The notes beneath the pieces are model-generated. The model did no database searches. It saw only the letters and a program-made list of their open reading frames with translations, and was not told the origin of the DNA. A stretch of 64,000 bases of DNA from assembly GCA_018697195.1 (NCBI GenBank), contig CM031870.1, positions 6,759,784-6,823,783 of the forward strand, read 5' to 3'. Shown piece after piece: positions 48,974 to 62,399 of the stretch. Each line of letters starts with the position of its first letter. The first letter of the stretch is position 1. A program made the translations under genes and the position numbers. This DNA is from Certhia americana. Taxonomy: Eukaryota; Chordata; Aves; Passeriformes; Certhiidae.

Positions 48974-51900
48974 TTACCTGTCCACTCCAGGAAAGATAAC
49001 AACGCACAGGGTGTTATTCTGGAGGCTTCTATAAAGCTTTTTGATGTAGTGGTCTAACTTCTTCACCTTTTTCCTTAGATCCTGCTCCTGTATAAGAGAA
49101 TAGAATCATTAAAGTCCCCCATTCATCAGCAATAATCCTTCTCAGTGTGTGTGGGGGGAGCTGACCTGTGGGATGGCACAGGTGAGGGCAGCAGTGATGC
49201 TGTTCCTGCCTGGCACTTGGCAGTGCAGTGGCCCAGCTGCAGGGAGAACCACAGTCCCTGCTCAAATGGCACCACAGTAAAATGAGAGCTGCACCTCCAG
49301 AACTCTCAACTAGAGCTCTTTCTTCTGTGCAGCCACATAGCCACTCACCTCTCCCTGTGACTCCTATATTGCTGTCAGCTCTCCAGTGCCAGGCTTCAGT
49401 TCCTGGGCAGCACCACCCACTGCCCTGTGCAGCTATGTTGGTTTTAATGTTATGCAGTGCTCTGCAAACGTCAAAGTATCCCATGTGGTATTATCTCCAA
49501 CTGCTCTAAGGGAACTGATCCTTGGCAGCTCCTGTGCTCCAGCACAAGGAGACCCTTCTGTCACATGCAGCTCTATTCCTCTGTCAGCTCACAGTTACTC
49601 CAGGTTCCCAGGGCAGTCCCCCTCCTCACTAACTGCAACAAACATCAGTGGAGCCTCACACTCACTGAGTTGGACAGCTGCTCCATTTTCTCATAGAAGA
49701 TGTGATTTCCTTGCTTCCTGTTGCTGTGGTTCATTTGCCAAATCCACCTCCAGAGGTGACCTGGAGCAAGGGCACTTCTACTTCTTAGCTGGCTACCCTT
49801 CATGGTCCATCCGTTTATAGCTTCAAGGGCATCCACAGCACTCTGGGTTTTGTGGAATTCTGAAATGCAGAGAAGGGAACCTGCTTTGGCAGTGCTGTTG
49901 CTGCCCTCCTTGGCACCTGCAAGGCAGGGGTACAGGTGTGGAGCGGGATGGAGATGAGAAACACATCACATCAAACAAGCAGATCCTCATCTTGCTACAG
50001 ATAAACATCAGACTAGAAATGCAAGTTGGCTGCAGCAGGTGAGCTGTTCTCACCTGTCAGAGGTGGTAACTTGTCTGTGTGATACAGCACAGTAGCCACC
50101 CCTCATATGAAAGTACCAGAGCCCATTAGCTACCCTGTAATTTTTCTAAGTAAATGTTTAGGGTTTTTTTAAGCAGGTTAATTTAAATATTTAGCTGTAA
50201 AGTGCTCCTCCAAACAATATGTGCTTTCACTGGAGCATTTTAAATACCATCCCTTTGAGCCTACCTGGGTTTCAGTAGCTCTTGCTGTGTCTGTGCAAAG
50301 TCCCAAGGACTTTGAAGGAAATGTGCAGACTCTGTGTGAAGCTACTTACTGAGGAAACAGCAGTTCCTGTGCTTTCCACTCTGAAGATCCTTTGGCAGGA
50401 ACATTGTTTCCAGGTCTTTCAACTGGCTGAATTCTTCTTGCAAGTCTGTCTCTGTTAATGACTTCTTTAGACCAGCCACATAAATCACACCTTCATTTTC
50501 TACATCCAGTTCTAATTCCTTAATCAGAACATTGCAGTCCAGCATTGCTGCAGTGACTGGTCTCTGGACCTGGGGCGGATACAACAGGAATAAAAAGCAT
50601 GTCAGCCCACACTGATCTGTGTTCTGGGCTTCTATTTTGAAGTATTTTTCTCCCATTACCAAAAGTAGGTTATTTTCCATCACTTGAAATAAATATGACT
50701 AATGAAGGCCAACTTAATTAGTCATGATAAAGGGAGATCATATTTGTAATGCAGAAACACTATAAACATAATGCCATACTCTCTGTAGCCCTGTTACTTG
50801 GATCTGCCTTTTCAAGCTGCAGCTGGAGGTCAGAATGCTTTCTAACTCCCTTCTGCTAACAGGCAGAAAGGAAGAAAAGAGGGATCTAGCCACTTCCTTT
50901 CGGCCAGGGGTCCTATATTGTGCAGGACACATGCAGCCAGCATTTGCCCAGACACACTGCTGTGATGTTTCAGATACTCTGTGCACAGCCAGGCTGTGCC
51001 TGGGCTGAATGTAACTTTTGCTGTTTTCCTTTACCTTAATGAAGGATCCTGCTACCTCAGCTCCATTCAGGCTTTCCACAGCAAGCTGGGCAGCTTCCAG
51101 CACTTCGTACTGGATACAGACAAATGGCTTGAAATAGAAGAGTAAGATACTTCAGGTTTATCAATGAGACACATTAGCCCTCTTAAAAAGTCAGGTCTCA
51201 ATAAAGTTGTGCTTTCTTTTAAAACTAGAATAATATAAAAAAGTTTGGGGGTAAAATATGTAACACTCCACATACTCGAGCTGTTTAAAACCCCCTTCAA
51301 TTAACTCTTCAACTAACACTACCCTTTTATTTTCTCCTTTGGCAATTAAAGGCCTTAATATACCAGTTCTCTTTAGAAGGACAAAAATCACCTCAGCTTC
51401 CCTAGCAAAGTGTTCTGAGTAGCAAATGAGCTGCAGTTGTTCTTGTCATTGTGTGGAGCAGCTTTTTAGGTACCCTGAATGATTGTAATTGATGACTAAA
51501 CTACCACAAAAAAAAAAACAAAAACCCAAACCTCCAAACAGAATAACTGGTATTTCTTTGGTTTTAATGCATAACCTTCCAAGAGCTTACTCAGACCTTC
51601 CAGGCCTGTCAGCAACCTTCGAGTGCTCCTCACCTGGAATGTTTCAGTTACCACTGTAAGGGACTGGATTGGTCCACACCTCCCAAATTCTTTCTTCACA
51701 GACTTCATGCAAAAGTTTTCTTCAAAAGGACCTGCGTAAATTGTCAGCATGTCAGTCAGCTTGCTTCTCACCTGTTGGAACACAGATTAGAGAAGGCACT
51801 TCACAAAGCAAAGGAACTAACTACTCAGTGCCTCCTGATAAATCATGTCTCTCTACAAACTCAGCATGAAGACTATTCTCAAACAAAAAATAATACCTTT

Positions 51901-54900
51901 TCATAAAGTCCAGCATGAAGATGAGATGCAAGGTACTCTGGGCCCAAACTGAACTGAACGATACTGAATTTGGACAGGGGAACATCTTCCAAGGCTCTCT
52001 GAAGAATCTGGAGGGACAAGAGCACACAAGGCTCAAAGAGGTACAAGATAATTGTACTGCAGAGGATCAAAAACAAGGCTATTGAATTTAACTCCCAACT
52101 TTAATTTTCATTATTGTCCATAAAAGCCCTCAGGCAGAAATTCTTCTTTAGTGAGTCATGAGAGAATGCAGAGGATCAAAGCTCATTTCTGAAATGCTCA
52201 AAAGGATTTTGCTAACCTGGTATTAACACTATTGCTAACAGTACTGTCAATCAGCTTTTAAAATTGGACTCATCTACCCACTCCCAGAACAAGAACAACT
52301 TTGAACTATTTTGATGCTTAGACCAACCCACTCTAAGTCCATTCACCTGTTTGTTTGAAGTGCTCAGGTTACTCTGACACAGGCCAGAAGAGTCTAATCC
52401 CTGTCTGCCCAAAAGGAGGGGTTTTTGGCCAGTCACCTGCAGACAATCTAAAAAACTAGCAGAAAGAAGTACACTGTGAATCACATTATTTTTCAAGAAA
52501 TGCTTGTCAGAGAATTACAATTCATTTAAGAAATTTGAAAGAATATTCTTGTCCACAACATCAAAAGAAGCCTGGGAAATACTCTGTGAAATTTAAAATG
52601 AAACTACTTAAAGTTTTTCAGCACTATGCTGCAATTATTTGTGTCTGTTTGAAGATCTGATGGCTTCTAAAAAACGTATGGCACTTGTTTGATTTTACTG
52701 AGGATTCAACTGAAGGAAAAACATACAGATTTGAGAAACTTATTACCATGGTTTGGATAATGGTGGAGGCTCATTCAGTTGTTCCTGATACCCACATCCT
52801 TGTGGCTGTAGCACAGCTTTGTTCTGTGAGACCTCTGCCGATTTTTCAGCTGTCAGAAGCATCTCCAAGTTTAGTTCTGCTACCTTGGGGAAGGAAGAGG
52901 ATTATTAGCTGGCATTCATCTCATCAGCTAATTGTAGTGAACTGAAGAGCCTGTACTTTCCCTGTGAGTCATGCAGGCACACTCCAGCAGTGAAGAAACC
53001 TGGGCATTCATTTCTTGCCTTATTATTTTCTGTCATCATTTTCAAGCATGCAGCACTCACAGCATCAACAGGCAATCATCTCCAAAAAAGTTCTCTCAGA
53101 AATCAACAACACAAGGGACTCATAAAACCAGCTGAATCATTACCACAACATGCAAGGTCTCTCTCTTCTTTCATCTAGGCATTCAATTACAGGCATTCCT
53201 GCAGGCTGGAAGTGTCTCAATCCTTTTTTACCCAATGCTCCTCCTCAGGATCAGGAGCAATGCTGGCTGATGTCAGTGAGTACTGAGCACTGGTAGTGCC
53301 CAGGTTATTGAGGTATCTGAATACAGTCTGGAAGTAACAAGCTGTCAAAACAGGGGCCTCTATCACAGCTCCATTTTCTCTTTTAAATCAACAGGAGGAT
53401 GGGCAGGAGAGGAATTTTTTTCTTCGAAAGCCCAACAACATTATGTTCTGTATTTTAGGACAGAAATCTTAATTAGATATAAATACCTTTGTTGGTCCTT
53501 GCTCAATGAAGAATTGAGCTAATTCCAATGCAGCTCTAGCATCTTCTGTAGGATCATGCCCAAGCTTCTGTTCACACTGAATTTCCTTCCTACGGCATCA
53601 AAATTAGGTGTACAGGCAGGTTATCTGTTTTTCCACACTGACCAACATCCTGTCTTTTCTAAACTGGGTCCTTTTTGGGCAAAAGAGCTTTCCCCGCTCC
53701 AAAAAGCATTTCAGTTCAGTGCAGCAGCATTCTTGTGAAATATTCTCAAAAGTTACTGCAAGAAATGTTTTTGCAATGTTGAGTGTAATGGTTTATGGAA
53801 TTTACAGAATCACAGAATCACCAGGTTGGAAGAGACCTTCAATATCATCAAATCCAACCCGTGGCCCAACACCTCAACTAAACCATGGCACTGAGTGCCA
53901 CATCCAATCGTTTTTTTAAAAACATGCAGGGATGGTGACTCCACCTCTCCAGGCAGACCACTCCAGTACTTTATCACTCTTTCTGTGCAAAACTTTTTCC
54001 TAATATCCAGTCTGTATTTCCCTTGGCACAGCTTGAGACTGTGTCCTCTGGTTCTGTCAGTTGCTGCCTGGTGAAAGACACCAACCCCCACCTGACCACA
54101 GCCACCTTTCAGAAGTTGTAGAGAGTGATAAGGTCACCTCTGAGTCTCCTTTTCTCCAGGATAAACACCCCCAAGCTCCCTCAGCCATTTCTCACAGGGC
54201 TTGTGTTCCCAGCCCCTCTCCAGCCTCGTTGCCCTGCTCTGGACACACTCAAGTGTCTCAATATCCTTCCCAAACTGAGGGGCCAGAACTGGACACAGCA
54301 CTCAAGGTGTGGCCTTGCCAGTGCCAAGTACAGGGGAAATTTGACAGAAGCAGTGCTAATACTTGCTACTCTGATGCATGACTACTTCTTTTGTGACCAA
54401 TGGCCCAGCTCACAATTTGCACACAGAGAGGAAAGCAACCTCCAGTTCAGTGGAGTTTGTCACTGCAAAGTATTACCATTCACTATAAGCATGGGAAGGG
54501 CTATCTCACTAAGATCCAGTGATATACTGAGAAATATGATTTAAATCAGTAAATCAGACTTTCATATATTAACCTTTCTTTTTTGCCAACTGAAACAGCT
54601 CTCATCTGTGTAAGCCAGAGTGCCTCTGCTGTTCTACAATTCAATACACCTCTACAGCCCTGCAGGAAGGCAAGTTTTGCTGAGACTCAAATCTAGTTGG
54701 GTCACAGCATTCCTGTTTGCTCAAAGACAAGCCCATTTATTATGCTGCCTGATGTTTCAAGCAGCCAGTAAATTCCTTTTTACTATGTCTTACTTGCACA
54801 ACCTGCTCCTTTTTCGTTATCTTAGTAACAAAATAAGAATTCTGATACTATTAGTGGCAGAGTAAGACCCTATAACCCACCATGACAGTTTCTAATCTTT

Positions 54901-57900
54901 CCCATGACAGTACAGTAATTATCTTACCCTAAAACAGCTTTGGCTAGAAATTTTAACTTAAATCTTCGACCTTCACTTCTGGCGAAAAGCAGTGAAGTAT
55001 CAATAACACTGGGGTGGATCATCTGGAAGAGAAAAATCATCACCAGTTTAGTTTAAGAACAGCAGACATACGGAACTGGACAGCAACTCACAATTTCCTG
55101 TGCCTCTGCCTTTTAATTGCAGTTGCCAGTTTCTCCCTCATCCACAGATGAGGTATCCTCAGATACCTCATCCACAAGAGAGCAAAAGGAATAATGAAAC
55201 AAGTCCAGCTCTCTTTTCTACTTCCCACTCTAGTTGGAAGATCTGGATTGGGTTGGAAAGATTAATTATGATTCAAGTATTTTAGACTGGTTAAATTACC
55301 CACAGAAAGGACTTCAGTTCTCACCATAACAGAGCTATCAGAAGCATCTGGCTGAAGCAGAGGGGTAAAGCTACAACTGCAACAATATTTGTGTCTGGAC
55401 AGAGACTTCTCTCTTTTGAGTTCCAAACAGCCCCTTGCAAATTTTATAGCTTTAAGAGAGTTCTTGACTTTTAAATCCTTACAGACATAGGGCTTTTCAT
55501 AATAAAAAGCAATTAATAAGTGTTCACTAATAAAAAGAGCAACTGTTAAAGGGTTTTCAGGTATGAAATGAGTATCACAGGGTCAGGAAAAGCTCTTAAA
55601 AACATACTCACTTCCAAAGCCTGAAGATCAGAATTCAGAGAATGACCCACCAATACTGCATCAAGGGGAAGCATTTTTTTTAGCCTGGTTTGGATGTCTG
55701 ACAGTCTTGTCTTCACAGGAAGAAGCATTTTCTTTGTGATTCCTGAGAACCTTCAAAACAAAAGTTGGGTGAGTTAAAAGCAACACATTAGCAACAGCAT
55801 GTGCTGGAAAATATTACAAGCAGGTCCTGTAAAATATGAACTTGGTGTAGGTAATCACACAACACTGTGATATTTACTGTTTTCTGTTTCAACATTAGAG
55901 GATATACTGCAGTTAAACTAAGAGTGCTACCACATCTGTTTCAAAAGTTTATTTCTCCCAGGCATTCCTAAGTTGGCATCAGATAGCACAAGTAAGGAAA
56001 TACCGCAAGTCTGATGGTGGAAGGAGATGCTTCCAAGTCATCTGAGGGGACTGGGGCATCACCTCCTGGATGAAGCCAGGTGAAGTTTTGAAGAAAACAA
56101 GCCTTGAATTTTGCCTGCTTTTGTTATAATCCTGAGCCCCACCCTAAAGGTGTGTACAAGGTCTATGAATTTTTTACATATGAGCAAATTTAGCTATGGA
56201 CAATGGTTCTGCCTTGCAGCCCCATGGGCTCTGTGCAGCAGACTGTATATATAACGTTGGTCACTTTAGCCACACAGCAAGAACTGTATTCTTAACACTG
56301 AGGGAAATGCAGCAGGCATCTGTGCAAACCAAGGGGTTTCTGAAAGGTCCTGTGTAAAAGGCTGAATTTGAACGGGCTGAAGCTCTGAAAGACAAAGAGG
56401 TAAGAAAGGTTTGTGCAAGTGACCTGGTGCGGTAGTTCACCACTGTGCTCTCAGGTTTGACCAGTTCATTCAGGAGACACTGACCCTGTGCATCCACCAA
56501 AGACACACGGGTGACTTCGTTCCCTTTTGCCGTCAGGCACTGTCAAGAAGAAGCAGAGGCATTGTTGAATCAGCACAATGCTGCAACTCAGAAACCTCAG
56601 CCAACACCTGCTTTGGCTCCAGCAGCATCAATGTGAAGGAATTCCTTGACTTAGAGATCTACCACTCACAGCTGGTGGGTTTATACTCTACTGTGCTTCA
56701 TTTTAATTGTTAAATTAAATTACTGTAAGCACAGCAAACACAGCATAGAAGAACATTGTAAAGAAGTGCTGATTTCACAGAATCAATCTGTGCTCTGCAC
56801 TGCACAAGTGCCACTGGCAGCCCCAGCCCCAGAGCCTTTGTACAATTTAAAGGCAGAGCCCAGGATGTATCAATAGTTACTCAATGCTGATGCCAAACAG
56901 GCATCTCTGCAAGGCTAAAACTGCACTAAAGGAGGACTCTTCACCACAGCACCTGCCAGAGAAACTGTAATAGCTAAAGGAAAAATGTGTGACAGGGTAT
57001 CTTTCTTTTCACAAACCTTGGAGAGAGCTGGGGAGGAATTCCACAGCAGTCTCATGGGTTACTGCAGCATTGCTGACAGGCCTGGCAGATCCAGCTGCTA
57101 CTCTGGGAGCCAACATAACTGAGCTCTGCTCAGGATATTATTTCTGTCTCATTGCCAGAACTACTGCTGGGGCCTCTCCCATGGCTGCATTAGCACTGGT
57201 ACCATCAAGGAAGGGACTGGGAGCAGGTATTAAGATATCAGAAGTGGTTTCAAAAATACACAGAGTGCTTGGCTCACTTGGGAACAGCTGGTAAGAGCTG
57301 GGTGTCTGACTCTATTTTATAAGGCCACACACTGATTTTTACCATTTCACAATCCAGACCAAAGAGGGGGCTGCTGTCTGTCCTCTGCTGATCACACTCT
57401 GTGGAGATGTAACCCTTGCATCCAGGGGAACCTGGAGGGAAAACACCTGGGAATAAGAAAAAGATCTCTCTTCTATAACTCATATGCCAAAACATATCAC
57501 TAAGCTGTCAGAATTAAACACAACAAAACAACTGAACAGCCCTCACTCAAAAACTGACCTTCTATGGGATAGTCATTTTTTTTCTGCTCTTCTAAAGTTA
57601 AAGTATAGCTTGTAAGGCCTTGTTTTTTTCCTCCATATCTCTGAATGATGGGATCACATTTCAAATTTGAGCTTTTAGTAATGCATTCGCTGCTGCTGGA
57701 AGCCAAGCCTGTAAAATACAGAAGTATCTGTCAAGCTCAATTTCTGCATCAGATCAACACTTAGAGGCAGCATCATTCCAAATTACTACCTGGAACAATA
57801 GACTGGAGAGAGAGGGTCAGAGCAAAAGACACACAGTCTTCTTACCTTAAACCCAATTCATATCTCTGTCTCTTGATTAGATACATCATAGAATAAAATA

Positions 57901-60260
57901 ATCACAAAAATGAGTAGTAAAGCAGCAGGGATTGCAATTAAATATATTAAAAAACTTTCTCTTGTTTTGAATTCACTTTGACAATGTGCCCAACATGAGT
58001 TACTGAACTAGTCAGGGTAAGAAGTCTCATGGTTTAAGCCATTGTGTGCATTCCTTTCTGAACAAGTTTACCATAGCAGTACACTTCTGGCATTGCAGAA
58101 GATGCAAAGTCATAAATTTCTGTTCAAAGTGAGTCACTGTCTTGAAAGAGACAATGCAAACCCAAACAAAATACCTTGTGGAGTGTTTTGAGGTTTCAGG
58201 TTTGTTCTTTCTCTGTAAAGGCTGACTGGGAAGTTAGCAGAAGGTGCTAACATGAATCTCTGAAAAAATAAAATGTGAAAATGTGTTAGTGACTTTGAGA
58301 GACAGGCCGAAATAAGAAGAAAATGAGGGCCTTATTGATCCCAAATCAGCCAAATTCAGAGGAGGATGGATAAATAAATAGTGGAAACACATTTGGTGTT
58401 TTATCAAGTAGAAAAATCCAACACAAACCAAACCTGTTCCAATGAGGGACGATACAGGACTTTTTGCATTACAGGACAGATTTGCCTTGCCTGATACAAT
58501 CAAGTAGGCAAATCTCAAGACTTTCTTTGATAGAAACTAAAGCCAGTTCCAGTCTTTCCAGTTAAGTTGTGATTTACATTTGCTGCAGTTCAGGAAGAAC
58601 TCTCTAGAAACTTGAATTCAAGTTCTTCTTTCTTTCTTTCTTTCCATCTTCCTTCAAAAATGTTGCTTGTAAGTCAGAAAATTAAAATAATTATTTTAAT
58701 AATCTTTTTGGGAAATGGGAGAAACTTGACATAAAGGTCAAATAATAAAAGTGGTATTTTTTAACCAGTGGGACTAGAATAACTCTATTGAGTCTCCTCA
58801 CTCAGAGTAAATTCCAAATCATTGAAATTATACCAAGATATTTATAATTGCCATCCTGTAGTTGCAGGATATATAGAAGTCAGAGGACTGAAATATTAAT
58901 AAACATTTCACCTGGTAAGGCTTCAAAGATGTATGTCCTGAAATCCTGTTCCTAATATCAAAGCCCTGTCCTTTGTTCTGAGCTGACAACTGCTGCAAAC
59001 AGATCCTCTCACTTGCTGTCAAGGATGGCCACATTCTTGGAAAAGGCAGTAATTCCACTGCAGCCATTATCTCTGGGATGTGGTTTCAGGACTGGAAGAA
59101 GTTTAGAAGACACGGATGCAGTTTGGGGACTTACATGCCGGAACACTTTCCTGAGGTGTTTGAACTGCAAATAGAATCTGTAGAAATGGAGTTGGCTCAT
59201 TTCCTGTAGAACAACAACCACAACCCCAGCCAGGTGGCTTTGGTGATAAATATGGCACCAGCTGCAGTTAAAAAAGAGCAATAATTTAAAAAAAACAAAA
59301 CATATATAAAAATCAAAGTAAGACAATTATCAAGCACTCTTAAAAAAAAGCTGGAACCAGCCCAGCTTTTAAGTCAGTAAATGGCAAAGTGCCAAATGAC
59401 TTCAATAAGAAGAGACTATAGCTTATCTCAACCAGCCACATATTCCTGGAAGCAACAGAATACAGGAGACAGAGAAAGAAGACTTATTGCAAATTTGTGC
59501 TGCAGACCATTTCAAGACATGCATACCTCATTCACATGCATCAGAATGTGAATATACCAGCAACTTCAACTGTAGTGATGCAGTCTGGTGAATTAATGCA
59601 TCAAAATAAGTTTCACAAAATAATTTTCTATTCACTATTAAAATCTAATTGTCTGCTTTGAGTTTCATTTGAAGATTCATTTCATTTTTGCCATTCAAGG
59701 TTATAAACCCTCCTCAGCCTTTCCCTTCCAGTATTGAGAAGTGGCCCAGAGAAAGGAATAAGTAACTAAAATGGTTTTTTTTCTAAAATGCTCTAGAACA
59801 CTCTGTTTCGATTATATCTAACATGAAATGCATTAATATTTGTGTTAATATTTCAACAGGGTGGGTTTTTTCCTCAGTGTGTGGTGCTTCTTCAGTTCCA
59901 CAGCAATAATTTAGTTTTTCAAATCTGCATGAAACAGAACTATGGAATGGTATGATTTCTGCCAGAAGAGGAATTCTGCTTCCTGGTCAAGTCTAACAAC
60001 TGTATCTGCACAATCCAGGCTGCCATCATGGCAATTCCACAGCTAGTGTTCCAAACCCAGCAAGGCCAATATTCCTTTAGGAATGTTTTCACACCACGGG
60101 AGAACAAGAGACCAGGCTGATTGCAGCTGTGGATGTACCTGGGCTGTGCTGCATTGTGGCATTTCCCCAGAGCTGCATATTTCAGCAGCTCATACAGCTG
60201 GTCCTGGCTGATTTCAGAGTCCTCGCCAAGCAGAGCTGCTGACAAATGACATGACTTTTC
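48974..60260 (-). CDS. REXO5: RNA exonuclease 5, 17 coding exons, first coding exon not found
   Basis: REXO5 is a DEDDh 3'-5' RNA exonuclease with C-terminal RRMs; the fly orthologue trims snoRNA and rRNA 3' ends. Exons on -: 60260-60139, 59261-59135, 58259-58175, 57708-57559, 57431-57343, 56539-56424, 55750-55612, 55022-54928, 53589-53487, 52883-52792, 52455-52347, 52007-51897, 51771-51634, 51127-51035, 50569-50350, 49859-49666 and 49087-48978. All borders are GT/AG and phases join without frameshift, giving about 645 residues. Active-site motifs in order are FGLDCEM (exon at 57431, Asp and Glu), [11 protein letters not shown] (Asp, exon at 55750) and LGHDPTEDA (His and Asp, exon at 53589). 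RRM-like segments begin near '[12 protein letters not shown]' (51771 exon) and 'GVIYVAGL' (50569 exon). The N-terminal 50 or so residues and the exact C-terminus are unresolved. Confidence 0.93.
53804..54340 (-). mobile_element. CR1 LINE 3' fragment in a REXO5 intron
   Basis: On + it begins ACAGAATCACAGAATCACC, the complement of the CR1 3' microsatellite end. It continues through typical reversed CR1 blocks such as 'CCATGGCACTGAGTGCCACA' and 'GGCCAGAACTGGACACAGCA'. About 537 bp is kept and the copy is 5'-truncated. It lies on the same strand as REXO5, between the exons at 55022 and 53589. Confidence 0.93.
58624..58644. repeat. Short TTTC microsatellite
   Basis: A short run of about five TTTC units lies in a REXO5 intron, upstream (on -) of the exon at 58259. 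Confidence 0.8.
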
Positions 60261-60749
60261 CTGTGAAAAGAGAAATGCTGGTAAAGAGAGGTTTCATGTA
60301 ATCATGCCAGTCCATGAAAAAAAAAAAAAAGGGAAAAATAAACTATTTGGATACAACCAGCTATACTTAAAATAACTCTTCCACTCCTTATGGGAAAAAC
60401 TTTCCTTTCAGATCCCACTTTAATATTACATTTACTCCACATCTCAGTAACCCGGGTACTTTAACTTCAAAGATTTATTTATTAAATATTAACATAAGAA
60501 GATGTATGCAGCAAGGAGTCAATTGATATGCAAATGCAATATCCTGGACTCTCAACTCTTTCCCCCACTTGCTGCTGTAGAGCTTTAAGCATTTGTACAA
60601 GTGTTACATGTAGTCACTCATTTTATGTGAGGTTTTCTCTATTTACAGTGTGGGATTTGCTCTGCCAGAACAGTTTGCTGACCCCTGCAGGGAAAAATGC
60701 TTCAGCAAAATCCAAGGAAGCTGCAGAAAGCACTGAGGAGATGAGGTGG

Positions 60750-61400
60750 TGTCCTGGGTTGGCTCTAATTGGACAATTTTGTAATACTGATGCCCAATTA
60801 GGTCAATGAAAAAAGTGGATATGCCTTTTGTAAATACACATCTTAAGACCAAAAAGTCTGGGAATAGCTCTGTATGTTTCTGGTGAAGGCGAGTTGGGCC
60901 CGGGAGCCAGTCTTAGCTCAGCCCCCATGGCTGGGTATAAGCTGGCTCCTGGGGAGCTCTGCCGAAATTTCCTTGTCTTTGGAGGGGTGGTGAACAAGGT
61001 GCTGAAGTTTTCACTGTAGTGCTGCCAGGCTTTCATTGAGGAGCTCACCGGGCTTATCCTGACAAATGGCTAGGACTCTTAGTCAGCGAGGACAAGCCTT
61101 TTTCTAGCAGAGCCTGCTGGACTGTGCCAGACAGAGACTGTGCTAGCACCGAGGGCAGCTTAAGAAAAGGTGGCCAGGGGCCAGGAGCAGCCCTGCAGCT
61201 GCCACCACTGCAGAGTGTGAGCAGCCACATGGTGAGATCAGAGGGGCCAGGGAGATCTCACACAGACACCTCGGCATGGCTGGCAATGAACTTTGTGTGC
61301 CCAGCTGCTTTAAGCCAGCTTTACTACGGACAGAAGAATAAAAGTGTCGGCTGTAATGAAATAAGCTCTGCTTATTTAAAGGTCTTTGTTCATCAAATAA
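60750..61400 (+). mobile_element. LTR-like block (tentative endogenous retrovirus LTR)
   Basis: It starts TGTCCTGGGTTGG, like passerine LTRs. It has a TATAAG box at 60936-60941 and AATAAA at 61337-61342, about 400 bp later, which is the spacing of an LTR promoter and poly(A) signal. No clear CA end or target duplication was found, so the right border and the identity are uncertain. Confidence 0.45.
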
Positions 61401-62399
61401 AGAAAAGAATATTTGTAGGACTAACAGAGCATTGTAAAATAAAAAATACAAGGCTAGCAATAGATTCGTGTCAGCTGTAAGTTTGTGCAATCTAACCAGA
61501 AATTTATGTACGAAGTAACAAACCACAAAATCCTAAGACAGTTGCCAAACATTTATGCATAGCTGCATTGTTAAGAGCTAACTTCTGTAACTACACATAG
61601 AAAAGATCGTTACAGTGCCAGCACAGAAAACAAAGAAAAAGATACAGAGCCTTCCCTCAAGAGACCACCCAAAAGAAAAAAAACCCCTTAGCCACACGCC
61701 ATGCAGAGGCAGAGTACACTGAAAGAGTGATGAATACAAAAGAACAAAAGCTGATAAAAAGACTGGAATAGAGAAGAAGTGCGTAGGCCTTGCAGAGAAA
61801 AGCTCCCAGGTCACACCCAGCGCTGTGTTTTGCTCACTACTGCTTGCTGTAATTTATAAAATTTATTAATTAGCAAAAGCTAGATTAAATTATTTGCCTC
61901 AATTTATAACATCGACGACAGTTTCTTTCCCTGTTTTTCAACCTTCACGGAGTCGAGCTGGCTCATGGTGCCGGCGGGAAACACGTGGCCAGCAGGGAAG
62001 CACTGCAAGCCCTGTTCTTGGGACTGAACTAGGACCAGATCAGGTTGGTTTTGTTTTTATTTCGGCGTTGCAGGACTTTGTAAACTGTTTCAGTTAGTGG
62101 TGAAGCTTAGAAACAGATGCCTCTACAAATACCATTTCTCTCCTAAATTAGGAAAAGGAAAAAAAAGTGAACACATAGAGATAATAACATGGGATTTTGA
62201 GGTCAGTAAAGAAAGAGTTAATTTTAGATGGGGATTGAACAGATGTTTTAAGCTTGACTTAAAAATCCTGTAAAGCTATGGTAAAGATATATTTGACTGT
62301 TTTTGATTCCTTGTAACACGCAGAGATGCACTGGGGGGGATGCAGCATTCCAGCACGGTTGTGAGCTCTGGGGCACCAGTGGCTGAAGCAGATGCATGC

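Noticed and set aside
49029..49820. 151-codon frame on - and 144-codon frame on +
   Set aside because: They are in or across REXO5 exons and introns; the REXO5 reading frame on - with proper splice sites explains the coding signal.
57343..57460. Alternative acceptor adding five residues (VFPPG) to the REXO5 motif I exon
   Set aside because: An AG about 15 nt upstream keeps the frame, but the acceptor at 57431 gives an ungapped match to the mammalian family around G-x-P-x-C.
61578..61814. 78-codon hydrophobic frame on -
   Set aside because: It is Phe/Leu-rich from A/T-rich sequence, lies among retroviral remnants and resembles no known protein.
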